Below the pieces are notes generated by a model. That model was not told the DNA's origin. It saw nothing but the letters and a program-made list of their open reading frames with translations, and made no database searches. A stretch of 64,000 nucleotides of DNA from Polyangium spumosum (GTDB lineage Bacteria; Myxococcota_A; Polyangia; Polyangiales; Polyangiaceae): NCBI RefSeq assembly GCF_009649845.1, contig NZ_WJIE01000006.1, forward strand, positions 620,001 to 684,000. The letters are read 5' to 3'. Positions 16,454-24,219 of the stretch are shown here, one piece after another. Both the position numbers and the translations under genes were made by a program. Position 1 is the first letter of the stretch, and each line of letters starts with the position of its first letter.

Positions 16454-18847
16454 ATGAAAGGCTTACAGCGTCAGAAAAGCTTCCTGGGGAAGCGCGCGGC
16501 CCGAGCGGCCCTCTCGATGGTCGTAGCCACGACGGCGGCTGGCGCCGCAGGCTGCCTCGATCGGCCCCTCGAGCGCGTCGAGCCCCGTATCACGGCGACG
16601 ATCGTCGAGCGGCTCACCCAGAGCTCGGTCGACAAGATCGACATCCTGCTCGCCATCGACAACTCCCGCTCGATGGCCGACAAGCAGAACATCCTCTCGC
16701 TCGCGGTGCCCGACCTCGTGGCGGGCCTCGTGAACCCGCGCTGCATCGACGAGAACGGCGTGCCCGCGGCCATGCAGCCCGGCTACCCGACCGACGACTG
16801 TCCGGCGGGCACGAAGCGCGAGTTCCAGCCGGTGCTCGACATCCACATCGGCGTCATCAGCTCCTCGATCGGCGGCCACGGCGCAGACTCCTGCCCGAAC
16901 TCCGACGCGAACAGCAAGGAGTGCTCGCCGCAGCCCAACACGACGAACAACGACAAGGGCCACCTGCTCTCGCGTATCGGTCAGTGCGGCGGCGCCTCGG
17001 TCGACACCTACCCGTACGGCTCGGGCAGCGCCGACAAGGGCTTCCTCGCCTGGGATCCCTCACAGCCGCCGAAGCTCTCGCCGCCCGGCGAGGCCGACAT
17101 CCCGAGCCTGCAGGCGGACCTGCGCGACATGGTCGTCGGCACGGGCCAGATCGGCTGCGGTTACGAGTCCCAGCTCGAGAGCATCTACCGCTTCCTCGCG
17201 GACCCCGATCCGTACGAGTCGATCTCCGTCGTCAACAACCGCGCGACGCCCGAGGGCACGGACACGATCCTCCTGCAGCAGCGCGCCGAGTTCATGCGGC
17301 CCGACTCGCTGCTCGCGATCGTCATGCTCACCGACGAGAACGACTGCTCCATCAAGGAGTACGGCCAGTTCTACTACGTCGGCCAGCTCCGCATCGGCGC
17401 GACGAACGTCCGCATGCCGCGCGCGCGTCAGGAGTGCGCCGTCGATCCGAACGACCCGTGCTGCAAGTCGTGCGGCCAGGATCCGGGCGAGTGCCCCGCC
17501 GATCCGACCTGCACGAACCCGCAGGGCGGCCCGGCGCTGCTCTCGCCCGAGGAGGACGACATCAACCTGCGCTGCTGGGATCAGAAGCGCCGCTTCGGTA
17601 TCGACTTCCTCTACCCGACGTCGCGCTACGTCCAGGCGTTCTCCTCCGCGGAGATCCCGGATCGCTCGGGCACCATGGTCCCGAACCCGATCTTCTCGGA
17701 CCTGAACCCGCAGGACAACATCACGAACATCCGCGACCCGGGGCTCGTGTTCTTCGCCGGCATCGTCGGCGTGCCCTGGCAGGACATCGCGCGCGACAAG
17801 ACCGACCTGACGAAGGGCTTCAAGAACGCGAACGAGCTGCAAGCTCCGCTGCCCGACGGCAGCGGCTACTCGACCTGGGACGTCATCCTCGGCAGCGAGA
17901 AGACGAACGGCCAGCCGCTCGATCCGCTCATGATCGAGTCGATCGCGAAGCGCACGGGCACGAACCCGATCACGGGGGATCCGCTCGTCGACGCCTCCAC
18001 GCCGAACGGCAACCCGATCAACGGCCACGAGTGGACGATCCCGGACGACGATCTCCAGTACGCGTGCATCTTCCCGCTGCCCGCCGCGGATCAGCGCGAC
18101 TGCACGGACACGAACCTCACGGCCTGCGACTGCACGCAGTCGAACGACAACCCGCTCTGCCAGCCCGACCCGGCGAACAACAACGCGCCGACCTACCAGG
18201 TCCGCGCGAAGGCGTACCCCGGCGTCCGTCCGCTGCAGGTCATGCGTGACCTCGGCGAGCAGGGCATCGTCGCCTCCGTGTGCCCGGCGAAGATCGAGCA
18301 GGTCGACATCGACAAGCCCGACTTCGGTTATCGCCCGGCCATCGGCTCGATCATCGATCGGCTGAAGAGCGCCCTCAAGGGCCAGTGCCTGCCGCGTACG
18401 CTCACGCCCGATCCGGCCACGGGCAACGTGCCGTGCCTCGTCCTCGAGGGGCGCAACACGCAAGGCGGCGCCTGCCAGTGCGACCCGAACACGGGCCGCG
18501 CCGACATCCCGAACGAGGGCCCGAAGAAGACGGCCGTCGACCTCGCGAAGGAGGACCCGGCGGCGAAGAAGGCGGGCCTCGACTGCTTCTGCGAGATCAC
18601 GCAGGCGACGGGCGACGCGCGCACGGCGTGCCAGGACGACGCGTCCGAGCAGCCGCAGCTCGGCGGCCAGCCCGTCAACGGCTGGTGCTACGTCGACGGG
18701 ACGACCGAGCCCCCGACGGGCAACGCCGAGATCGTGAAGGACTGCCCGGCGAACGAGCGGCGCATCATCCGCTTCGTCGGCGCCGGCGAGGCGCAGCCCG
18801 GCGCGATGCTGTTCATCACCTGCTCGGGTGACACCGGCGGCGGCTGA
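16454..18847 (+). CDS. Large lipoprotein with interrupted von Willebrand factor A-type domain
   Basis: 797 aa. An N-terminal basic stretch and hydrophobic segment end in AAGC (Cys34), a lipobox. ILLAIDNSRSMADK (about residues 64-77) carries the DxSxS metal-ion-dependent adhesion site, and IVMLTDENDC about 220 residues later supplies the later acidic metal ligand. The VWA fold is therefore split by Cys- and Pro-rich insertions (for example CCKSCGQDPGECPADPTC). The C-terminal third is also Cys-rich. This type of lipoprotein is frequent in large myxobacterial genomes; a cell-surface binding role is inferred and the ligand is unknown. ATG 16454 has AAGGAG 7 nt upstream. A strong terminator follows. 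Confidence 0.8.
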   Translation: MKGLQRQKSFLGKRAARAALSMVVATTAAGAAGCLDRPLERVEPRITATIVERLTQSSVDKIDILLAIDNSRSMADKQNILSLAVPDLVAGLVNPRCIDENGVPAAMQPGYPTDDCPAGTKREFQPVLDIHIGVISSSIGGHGADSCPNSDANSKECSPQPNTTNNDKGHLLSRIGQCGGASVDTYPYGSGSADKGFLAWDPSQPPKLSPPGEADIPSLQADLRDMVVGTGQIGCGYESQLESIYRFLADPDPYESISVVNNRATPEGTDTILLQQRAEFMRPDSLLAIVMLTDENDCSIKEYGQFYYVGQLRIGATNVRMPRARQECAVDPNDPCCKSCGQDPGECPADPTCTNPQGGPALLSPEEDDINLRCWDQKRRFGIDFLYPTSRYVQAFSSAEIPDRSGTMVPNPIFSDLNPQDNITNIRDPGLVFFAGIVGVPWQDIARDKTDLTKGFKNANELQAPLPDGSGYSTWDVILGSEKTNGQPLDPLMIESIAKRTGTNPITGDPLVDASTPNGNPINGHEWTIPDDDLQYACIFPLPAADQRDCTDTNLTACDCTQSNDNPLCQPDPANNNAPTYQVRAKAYPGVRPLQVMRDLGEQGIVASVCPAKIEQVDIDKPDFGYRPAIGSIIDRLKSALKGQCLPRTLTPDPATGNVPCLVLEGRNTQGGACQCDPNTGRADIPNEGPKKTAVDLAKEDPAAKKAGLDCFCEITQATGDARTACQDDASEQPQLGGQPVNGWCYVDGTTEPPTGNAEIVKDCPANERRIIRFVGAGEAQPGAMLFITCSGDTGGG

Positions 18848-18883
18848 GCTCGGACGTTCGTAACATCTGACCAGCAGCAACGT

Positions 18884-18916
18884 GACGAGGCCCGGCATCG
18901 GGCCTCGTCGCGTTTT
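18884..18916 (+). terminator. Rho-independent terminator
   Basis: GACGAGGCCCG (18884-18894), loop GCAT, CGGGCCTCGTC (18899-18909): a perfect 11-bp stem followed by GCGTTTT. It ends transcription of the VWA lipoprotein gene, 36 nt after its stop codon. Confidence 0.9.
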
Positions 18917-18937
18917 GTGATAAGACGGCGCCCCGAG

Positions 18938-19633
18938 GTGACGTCGAAGAAGAAGATCCTGATCATCGAGGACGAGCCGCACATCGTCCTCGGCCTGACC
19001 GACGCGCTCGAGTTCGAGGGGTTCTCCGTCGTCTCGGCGGGCACGGGCAACGCCGGCGTGTCGCTCGCGCGGCAGGAGAAGCCGCAGGCGATCCTGCTCG
19101 ACCTGATGTTACCCGACACGAACGGGTTCAAGGTCTGCGAGGAGCTGCGGCGGTGGGACGCGTTCATCCCGATCATCATCCTGACGGCGCGTGGCCAGGA
19201 GCTCGACAAGATCCGCGGCCTCGACGCGGGCGCCGACGACTACGTCACGAAGCCCTTCAGCGTGGGCGAGCTCATCGCCCGCATGCGCGCCATCTTCCGG
19301 CGCACGACGCGCGGGCCCGGGGATCCGACGCCCGAGGTCTTCACGATCGGTCAGGCCAAGATCAACATGACGACCCACACGGTCGCGCGCGGCTCGAAAT
19401 CGAGCCCGCTCTCGTTCTACGAGGTCGAGCTCCTCCGCCTGCTCTACGAGCGCGTGGGCCAGCCCGTCTCGCGCGAGGAGATCCTGCAAAAGGTCTGGGG
19501 CGTCGAGGGCTCGCCCACGAACCGCACGGTCGACAACTTCATCGTCAAGCTGCGCAAGAAGATCGAGAAGTCCCCGGACAAACCGCAGCACATCCTGACG
19601 GTGTACGGACACGGTTACAAATTGGCGCCTTGA
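18938..19633 (+). CDS. OmpR/PhoB-family response regulator (orphan)
   Basis: About 231 aa. Receiver domain: [10 protein letters not shown] (acidic pair), [10 protein letters not shown] (phospho-acceptor Asp near residue 50), LTARG (switch Thr) and DDYVTKPF (Lys). A winged-helix output domain spans residues 135-231 ([52 protein letters not shown]). No sensor kinase gene is adjacent. GTG 18938 is used because the alternative GTG 18917 touches the upstream terminator; both lack a strong ribosome site. DNA target unknown. Confidence 0.88.
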   Translation: MTSKKKILIIEDEPHIVLGLTDALEFEGFSVVSAGTGNAGVSLARQEKPQAILLDLMLPDTNGFKVCEELRRWDAFIPIIILTARGQELDKIRGLDAGADDYVTKPFSVGELIARMRAIFRRTTRGPGDPTPEVFTIGQAKINMTTHTVARGSKSSPLSFYEVELLRLLYERVGQPVSREEILQKVWGVEGSPTNRTVDNFIVKLRKKIEKSPDKPQHILTVYGHGYKLAP

Positions 19634-19634
19634 G

Positions 19635-19683
19635 GTGGGGGGCTCCGGTCGCCTCGCAAAGCGAGGCTTCCTCTACCCCCCAC
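19635..19683. terminator. Two-part hairpin between convergent genes
   Basis: An outer pair GTGGGGGG (19635-19642) with CCCCCCAC (19676-19683) encloses an inner hairpin GCCTCGC-AAA-GCGAGGC (19651-19667). It fills the 62-nt gap between two convergent stop codons and could end transcription in both directions. Confidence 0.6.
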
Positions 19684-19695
19684 ACCCCCCGCGGA

Positions 19696-20499
19696 TCAGC
19701 GCAGGGGCAGCGTGTTGCGGATGTCGACGGGCACGCTGACGATGTCCTCGCGGAGACGGGAGGCGTCGAGGCCGCCGAGGCTCGTGCCTTCGCGGAGCTG
19801 GCGCGCTTCGAGGTAGAGGCCCGTCCGGCCGCGGAACGCGCTGTCGCCGATGACGCCGATCTCGTCGCCGTCCTCGAGCGGCGCGCCCACGACCGCGCGT
19901 TCGCTCGGCCGCTCGAGGTTTCCGTGCACGAGCAGCAACTGCCGCAGCCGGCCCCCGTCCCGCACGAGGTGCGCCGTGACCACCGTCGCGCCGACGAGCT
20001 CGCCGACGAACGCCACCTCCGCCGGCCCCTCCTGTCCTTCGAGCGAGAGCGACACGACCGGCTCGCCGCTCGCCGCCTCGAGCAACACGGCGCCGGGCCC
20101 GGGGGAGACGTCGCCCGCTTCGAGCGAGAGATCGAAGGGCCGATCGAGCCCCCCGAGCACCGACGGCGCTGCCTCGGGCGTGAGCGGGAAGCGGTAGGCC
20201 GCGACCTCGGCGGGCCGGTCCGGGCGGCGTGGGACGAGCGGGCTCCGCTCGGCCAGGGGGGTGTCTTCCGCCGGCAGGGTTTCGCGCCCGTCCGGCTGCG
20301 GCGCTCGACCCGGCGGGGGCAGGGGGATACACACGTCCCCCTCGGGCAACGAGCGCGGGCCACACGACGCGGCCACCGCCGGCGCCACCGTGGAGGCCGG
20401 TTTTGCGGGCTCGGGCGCCTTCCGCCTGGGGGTTTTCCCGAGCGCACCGAGGGCCGCGAGCAGGGCGGCGAGGGCGGCGGCTCGGACGAGCGGCTGCAT
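19696..20499 (-). CDS. Exported protein with degenerate LytM/M23-like domain
   Basis: 267 aa. An N-terminal hydrophobic segment (LVRAAALAALLAALGAL) suggests export. A Pro/Ala linker follows, then a beta-rich domain at residues 110-250. The stretch LLVHGN...VVGAPLEDGDEIGVIGDS...TGLYLEAR follows the spacing of the M23 endopeptidase core (HxxL...G..V..GQ.IG..G.TG...HLHFE), but the HxH motif is replaced by LYL. If related, it cannot bind zinc and may act as an activator or binding protein, like EnvC/NlpD-type factors. ATG 20499 has GAGGGGG just upstream. Homology is inferred from pattern only. Confidence 0.55.
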   Translation of the reverse strand: MQPLVRAAALAALLAALGALGKTPRRKAPEPAKPASTVAPAVAASCGPRSLPEGDVCIPLPPPGRAPQPDGRETLPAEDTPLAERSPLVPRRPDRPAEVAAYRFPLTPEAAPSVLGGLDRPFDLSLEAGDVSPGPGAVLLEAASGEPVVSLSLEGQEGPAEVAFVGELVGATVVTAHLVRDGGRLRQLLLVHGNLERPSERAVVGAPLEDGDEIGVIGDSAFRGRTGLYLEARQLREGTSLGGLDASRLREDIVSVPVDIRNTLPLR

Positions 20500-20646
20500 C
20501 CCCCTCGATATAGCCCAGGAGGGCCCATCCATCGAGCCGCCCGCAGCATGACGGAGCGCCCCGAACGAACGCCTGCCCGGCGCCGTGGAGCTTCCTACCT
20601 TCAACCTGGCTTGCGTCGGCTCGACGCTGTTGATAGCTCCTGTCTC

Positions 20647-21345
20647 GTGCAAGACCGCTCCTCGATCGAAAAGTCCCTGAACGCGCTCTTCGACGCCGAG
20701 CGCACGGTTCGCCGCCTGCATGACGAGCTCGCCGACAAACCCGAAGGTGTGCTGCTCGACGTGCTCACCGACGCGATCGCGGGCGCCCTGAAGGAGGGCG
20801 ACGAGGACGAGTCGGCGCTCAGGCTCGTGCGGATCGCGTCGCTGCTCGGCGAGCTGCAGGGCCCGCGGGTCGTCGACGCGATGATCGACGTGCTCTCGTC
20901 CGAGCACCCGGAGGCCCGCCGCGCGGCGGGCGAGCAGCTCGAGGAGCTCAGCTTCGAGCGGTTCAAGGAGGTCGCGCTGGGCATCGAGCGCGCGCTTCGG
21001 CGCCTGCCCGTCGGCTCGCCGGCGCTGCCCGAGCTCCCGTACATCCTCGCCGACGTGCCCGAGCCTGGCGTCACCAAGGTGATCGGCCAGTTCTTGAAGC
21101 ACGGCGACGCCGACGCGGTCGCGGCTGCGATCGAGTCGCTCGTGCAGATCGGCGATCCGGCGGCGGCTCGGCTCATCGAGCCGCTCGTCGACGACACGCG
21201 CACGGTCGAGCTGGAAGAGGACGGCTCGGACGCGACGACCGAGGTCACGATCGGCGAGCTCGCCGAGGAGGCGCTCGAGATGCTCGAGGCCATGGGTGGG
21301 GACGACGAGGGTGAAGGGAGCGGCGGGAACGGGAGAGCCTCGTGA
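20647..21345 (+). CDS. HEAT-like repeat protein
   Basis: 232 aa, all helical. Pairs of amphipathic helices of about 30 residues recur (RIASLLGELQGPRVVDAMIDVL, QFLKHGDADAVAAAIESLVQIG, AARLIEPLVDD), typical of HEAT/armadillo-like scaffolds. The C-terminus is acidic and Gly-rich. No catalytic motif is seen, so a protein-protein interaction role is inferred. GTG 20647; its stop overlaps the methyltransferase start (GTGA), so the two are co-translated. Confidence 0.65.
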   Translation: MQDRSSIEKSLNALFDAERTVRRLHDELADKPEGVLLDVLTDAIAGALKEGDEDESALRLVRIASLLGELQGPRVVDAMIDVLSSEHPEARRAAGEQLEELSFERFKEVALGIERALRRLPVGSPALPELPYILADVPEPGVTKVIGQFLKHGDADAVAAAIESLVQIGDPAAARLIEPLVDDTRTVELEEDGSDATTEVTIGELAEEALEMLEAMGGDDEGEGSGGNGRAS

Positions 21346-22169
21346 GCCTCGGGACCCCGCTCACGGGGGCGGAGGCGGCGGTCTTCGACACGTCGGTCAT
21401 CCCGCGGTACCTCGCGTATTTCGGCACGTCCGCGGTGGAGATGGTGATCCCGTATTCACCGGCGGCCGTGGCCGACATCGGCTGCCGCACGGGGTACGTC
21501 GAGCCCTTGCTCGCGGAGAAGCTGCCGGGCGCGAACATCGTCGGCGTCGACCCTTCGCCCGAGGCGCTCACGCTCGCGCGCGCGAAGGCCTCGGCGCTCT
21601 CGGGCGTGAACATCACCCTCGAGCAGGCGACGGGCATGCCTTTGCCGCTGCCGGACGCGAGCTTCACGCATGGCTTGCTCGTGCATCCGGTGGTGAGCGC
21701 GCAGGCGCGGTATGCGCTGCTCGCCGAGCTCCGGCGCATCCTCGTCGTGGGTGGTCAGGGCCTCGTGGCGCTGCCCGTGCGTGGCTCGTTCCCCGAGATC
21801 TACGACATGCTGCGCGAGTATGCTCTCCGGCAGGACCTCGCGGATTTCGGCAAGGCCGTGGAGGTCGCCGCGGCGAGCCGCCCGACGATCGAGTCGCTCT
21901 CGGAGGAGCTCGAGAAGGTCGGGCTCGGCGAGGTGGACGTCGACGTGCAGCTCATCGGCGTCGCGTTCAACAGCGGCAAGGAGTTCCTGGAGGATCCGAT
22001 CGCGCAGATGGTCGTCTTCCCCGACATGCGCGCGCTGCTCGAAGCCGACCCCAAGGCCGTCGAGGCGGGCTTCCGCTACGTGGGCGACGCGATCACGAAG
22101 TACTGGTCCGAGGGCAACTTCGAGCTGACGGTCAACATCGGCGTCGCGAGCGGCCGGCGCTTCGAGTGA
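21342..22169 (+). CDS. Class I SAM-dependent methyltransferase
   Basis: 275 aa. Motif I is VADIGCRTGYVEPLL (residues 43-57) and the acidic end of beta2 is IVGVDPSPEAL; motif II/III follows as MPLPLPDASFTHGLLV and LRRILVVGGQGLVALP. This is the Methyltransf_11-like fold. The substrate cannot be told: no lipid, tRNA or quinone signature is clear. GTG start overlaps the HEAT-like gene by 4 bp, suggesting that the two products act together. Convergent with the lipoprotein gene at 22178, 8 nt away. Confidence 0.8.
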   Translation: MSLGTPLTGAEAAVFDTSVIPRYLAYFGTSAVEMVIPYSPAAVADIGCRTGYVEPLLAEKLPGANIVGVDPSPEALTLARAKASALSGVNITLEQATGMPLPLPDASFTHGLLVHPVVSAQARYALLAELRRILVVGGQGLVALPVRGSFPEIYDMLREYALRQDLADFGKAVEVAAASRPTIESLSEELEKVGLGEVDVDVQLIGVAFNSGKEFLEDPIAQMVVFPDMRALLEADPKAVEAGFRYVGDAITKYWSEGNFELTVNIGVASGRRFE

Positions 22170-22177
22170 TCCTCGGC

Positions 22178-23581
22178 TCAACGTAGAACGAAGAACGGCA
22201 CGAGCGCCCAGCCGCCCGCATCTACTTTGACGTCAAACGTTCGCCTCTGACCTCGCGCTTCGAGCGTGATCATGTGTGTGCCTGCCGGGACGCGGGTCCT
22301 TGCGATCGCGATGCGCGCCGGCAGGGTCGCCCACGAGCGCGTGTCGGGCGTGTCGAGCGCCGACATCGTCAGGCTCGTGGCGAAGCCGAGCAACATGCCC
22401 ACGGCTGCGGCCGTCCCGTCGCCGCGCCGCCTGTCGTCCTGCGCCGCGTTGATCCCGGCCGTCGTCGCGCCTGCCACGGCCACGCTCGCCGCCGTGCGCG
22501 CGAGCAGCCGCGTGATCGCCGCGAGCACGAGCGTCCCCTCGCGCTTGTGCCAGGCCGATCGCACCTCGCCTTCCACGTCGAGCGCCTGCTCCAGCGCGAG
22601 CGGCTCTGCGCCGAGCGACGCCTTCGGCACCTCGTAACCTCCGCGGCCCTGGCCCAGCGTGGGGTAGTTGATCCACGCGACCGCGCCTTGCATGACGAGC
22701 GCGTCGACGTCTCTGCGCTCCATCGGCGAGAGCTCGTGCCCCACGATCTGCATCGCCATGCCGATCGGGATCCGCACCGGCGTCTTCGGCGGCACGCGCC
22801 CGTAGCCCATGACGACCACGATCTCCGCTTCGCCCGTCTCCTCCACCGGCGCGAGTGGCTCCGCTCCCGCGACGAGCGCGTCGACCTCCTCGTGTGTCGT
22901 CGTCTTTTGCCCACGCGTCAGCGCGCGCAGGGGATCTCGCAAGGACCGGTACTTCGTGTAGGCGAGCGCCTCGTCGTAGTGCAAAAGCGCCTCGTCGCGT
23001 TGCTTCGACTTCTCGTACGTGAAGCCCGCGAGCAGGCTCCCGAGCCCGAGCAGCGCGCCTTCGTCGCCGACGCTCTCGAGGTACTTCTGCATGACCACGA
23101 GCCGCCGCGCCTCCACGCGCGCCCCGTTGAGGTCGTGCCGCGCGAGGTAGCTCATCATGTTGAGCGTGTTCAGGAGGAGCTTCTCGTACGCCGGCGCCTT
23201 GTACGGCCCGGCGTCGTCAGAGAACACGTAGCGGCCGATGTCCGCGGCTTTGCTCGTCGAGAGGTCGAGCACCTCGATGGCCTGGTCGGCGGCGCCGAGG
23301 TCACGCGAGGCCTGCTCGTACTTTCCCATCGCGAGGTGGATGCTGCCGCGGTCGAGCAGGAGCAGCGCCTCGTCGCGCGTGACGGCGGGGATCTCGCCCG
23401 GCTTCTTCACGCCGAGCTCGCGGTCGAGGGAGGCGACCGCTTGCTCCATCGAGCCGCGATCGAGGGCGATGAGCGAGTCGCGCACCCGCACCTCGTGCCC
23501 GGCGCAGCCCGCGTTGCCGAGAGCGGCGAGGGCGAACGTGACAACGCAGGCGGCGCGCCGGAGGCCGAGGAGCGCCTTCAC
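22178..23581 (-). CDS. COG3014-like periplasmic lipoprotein
   Basis: 467 aa. A signal sequence ends in NAGC (Cys26). The N-terminal half is helical with TPR-like features (LLLDRGSIHLAMGKYEQASRDLGAADQAI, then NMMSYLARHDLNGARVEARR). The middle contains PVRIPIGMAMQIVG and a segment of small hydrophobic residues near residue 370-400, and the end is a beta-sandwich-like THMITLEARGQRRTFDVKV. The layout fits the COG3014 lipoproteins that accompany lpoB homologues. GTG start 1 nt after the lpoB stop; third gene of the leuS-lpoB group. Role inferred: outer-membrane lipoprotein linked to LpoB function. Confidence 0.7.
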   Translation of the reverse strand: MKALLGLRRAACVVTFALAALGNAGCAGHEVRVRDSLIALDRGSMEQAVASLDRELGVKKPGEIPAVTRDEALLLLDRGSIHLAMGKYEQASRDLGAADQAIEVLDLSTSKAADIGRYVFSDDAGPYKAPAYEKLLLNTLNMMSYLARHDLNGARVEARRLVVMQKYLESVGDEGALLGLGSLLAGFTYEKSKQRDEALLHYDEALAYTKYRSLRDPLRALTRGQKTTTHEEVDALVAGAEPLAPVEETGEAEIVVVMGYGRVPPKTPVRIPIGMAMQIVGHELSPMERRDVDALVMQGAVAWINYPTLGQGRGGYEVPKASLGAEPLALEQALDVEGEVRSAWHKREGTLVLAAITRLLARTAASVAVAGATTAGINAAQDDRRRGDGTAAAVGMLLGFATSLTMSALDTPDTRSWATLPARIAIARTRVPAGTHMITLEARGQRRTFDVKVDAGGWALVPFFVLR

Positions 23582-23582
23582 G

Positions 23583-24200
23583 TCAATCCTGGTTGAGCAG
23601 GGCCTTCGTGAAGGCCGCCTTGTTTTGCCAGCGGACCGCGCTGGTTTCGGTCTCGATGACCTGCATGAACATGAAGTACTGCACGCGCCGCCCGCCCGCC
23701 GTGCGCTCGTCCGAGGTGTAGACCTTGCCGGTCATGTAGTACTTCGCGCCGAGCTGACGGCCGTACTGCGCTGCGTGGTTCGGATCGAAGTGGCCGCCGT
23801 TTTGCCGCTCGACCTCGGCGATCATCTGGTTCTGCCGCTCGCGGCTCACCACCGTGACGAGCTCGGAGTTCACCATGAAGGTCTCCGCGTCCGAGAGCAC
23901 GGCCTGGAGCTGGCTGTCGATGTGCTGGCTCGTCTCGTTGAGCATCGGGAAGATCGCGAGCGTGGGCTTGTCGCCCGCGTCGGCCAGGGACTTCGCGAAG
24001 GAGGAGGCCACGAGGTGCTTCATGTTCTCGTGGAGGAGCTGCTCCATGTCGCGTTTGTCGATGCCGGTGCTCATCGGCGGGTCGTCGAGCCCCTCGACCT
24101 CCGAGCCGCGGACGAACACGGGATCACTCGAGCAGCCCGCCCCGAAGGGCACGAGCAGGGTGGAGGCGAGCGCGAAACCAAGGAAGCGTGCGTTTTTCAT
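23583..24200 (-). CDS. lpoB: LpoB-type penicillin-binding protein activator
   Basis: 205 aa lipoprotein. The signal peptide ends in GAGC (Cys23). The LpoB fold covers residues 45-200: HLVASSFAKSL, KPTLAIFPMLNETSQHID, VVSRERQNQMIAEVERQNG and GRQLGAKYYMTGKVY. In enterobacteria LpoB crosses the periplasm to stimulate PBP1b; distant homologues are widespread. The long disordered linker of E. coli LpoB is short here (about 20 residues). It is 19 nt downstream of leuS and 1 nt upstream of the COG3014-like gene. Confidence 0.82.
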   Translation of the reverse strand: MKNARFLGFALASTLLVPFGAGCSSDPVFVRGSEVEGLDDPPMSTGIDKRDMEQLLHENMKHLVASSFAKSLADAGDKPTLAIFPMLNETSQHIDSQLQAVLSDAETFMVNSELVTVVSRERQNQMIAEVERQNGGHFDPNHAAQYGRQLGAKYYMTGKVYTSDERTAGGRRVQYFMFMQVIETETSAVRWQNKAAFTKALLNQD

Positions 24201-24219
24201 GGGGGTGTGGATGTGACGC

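Noticed and set aside
17060-18982. Minus-strand open frame of 640 codons opposite the VWA lipoprotein gene
   Set aside because: It crosses the perfect terminator at 18884-18916 and has no family signature; the plus frame has a lipobox, a MIDAS motif and a ribosome site.
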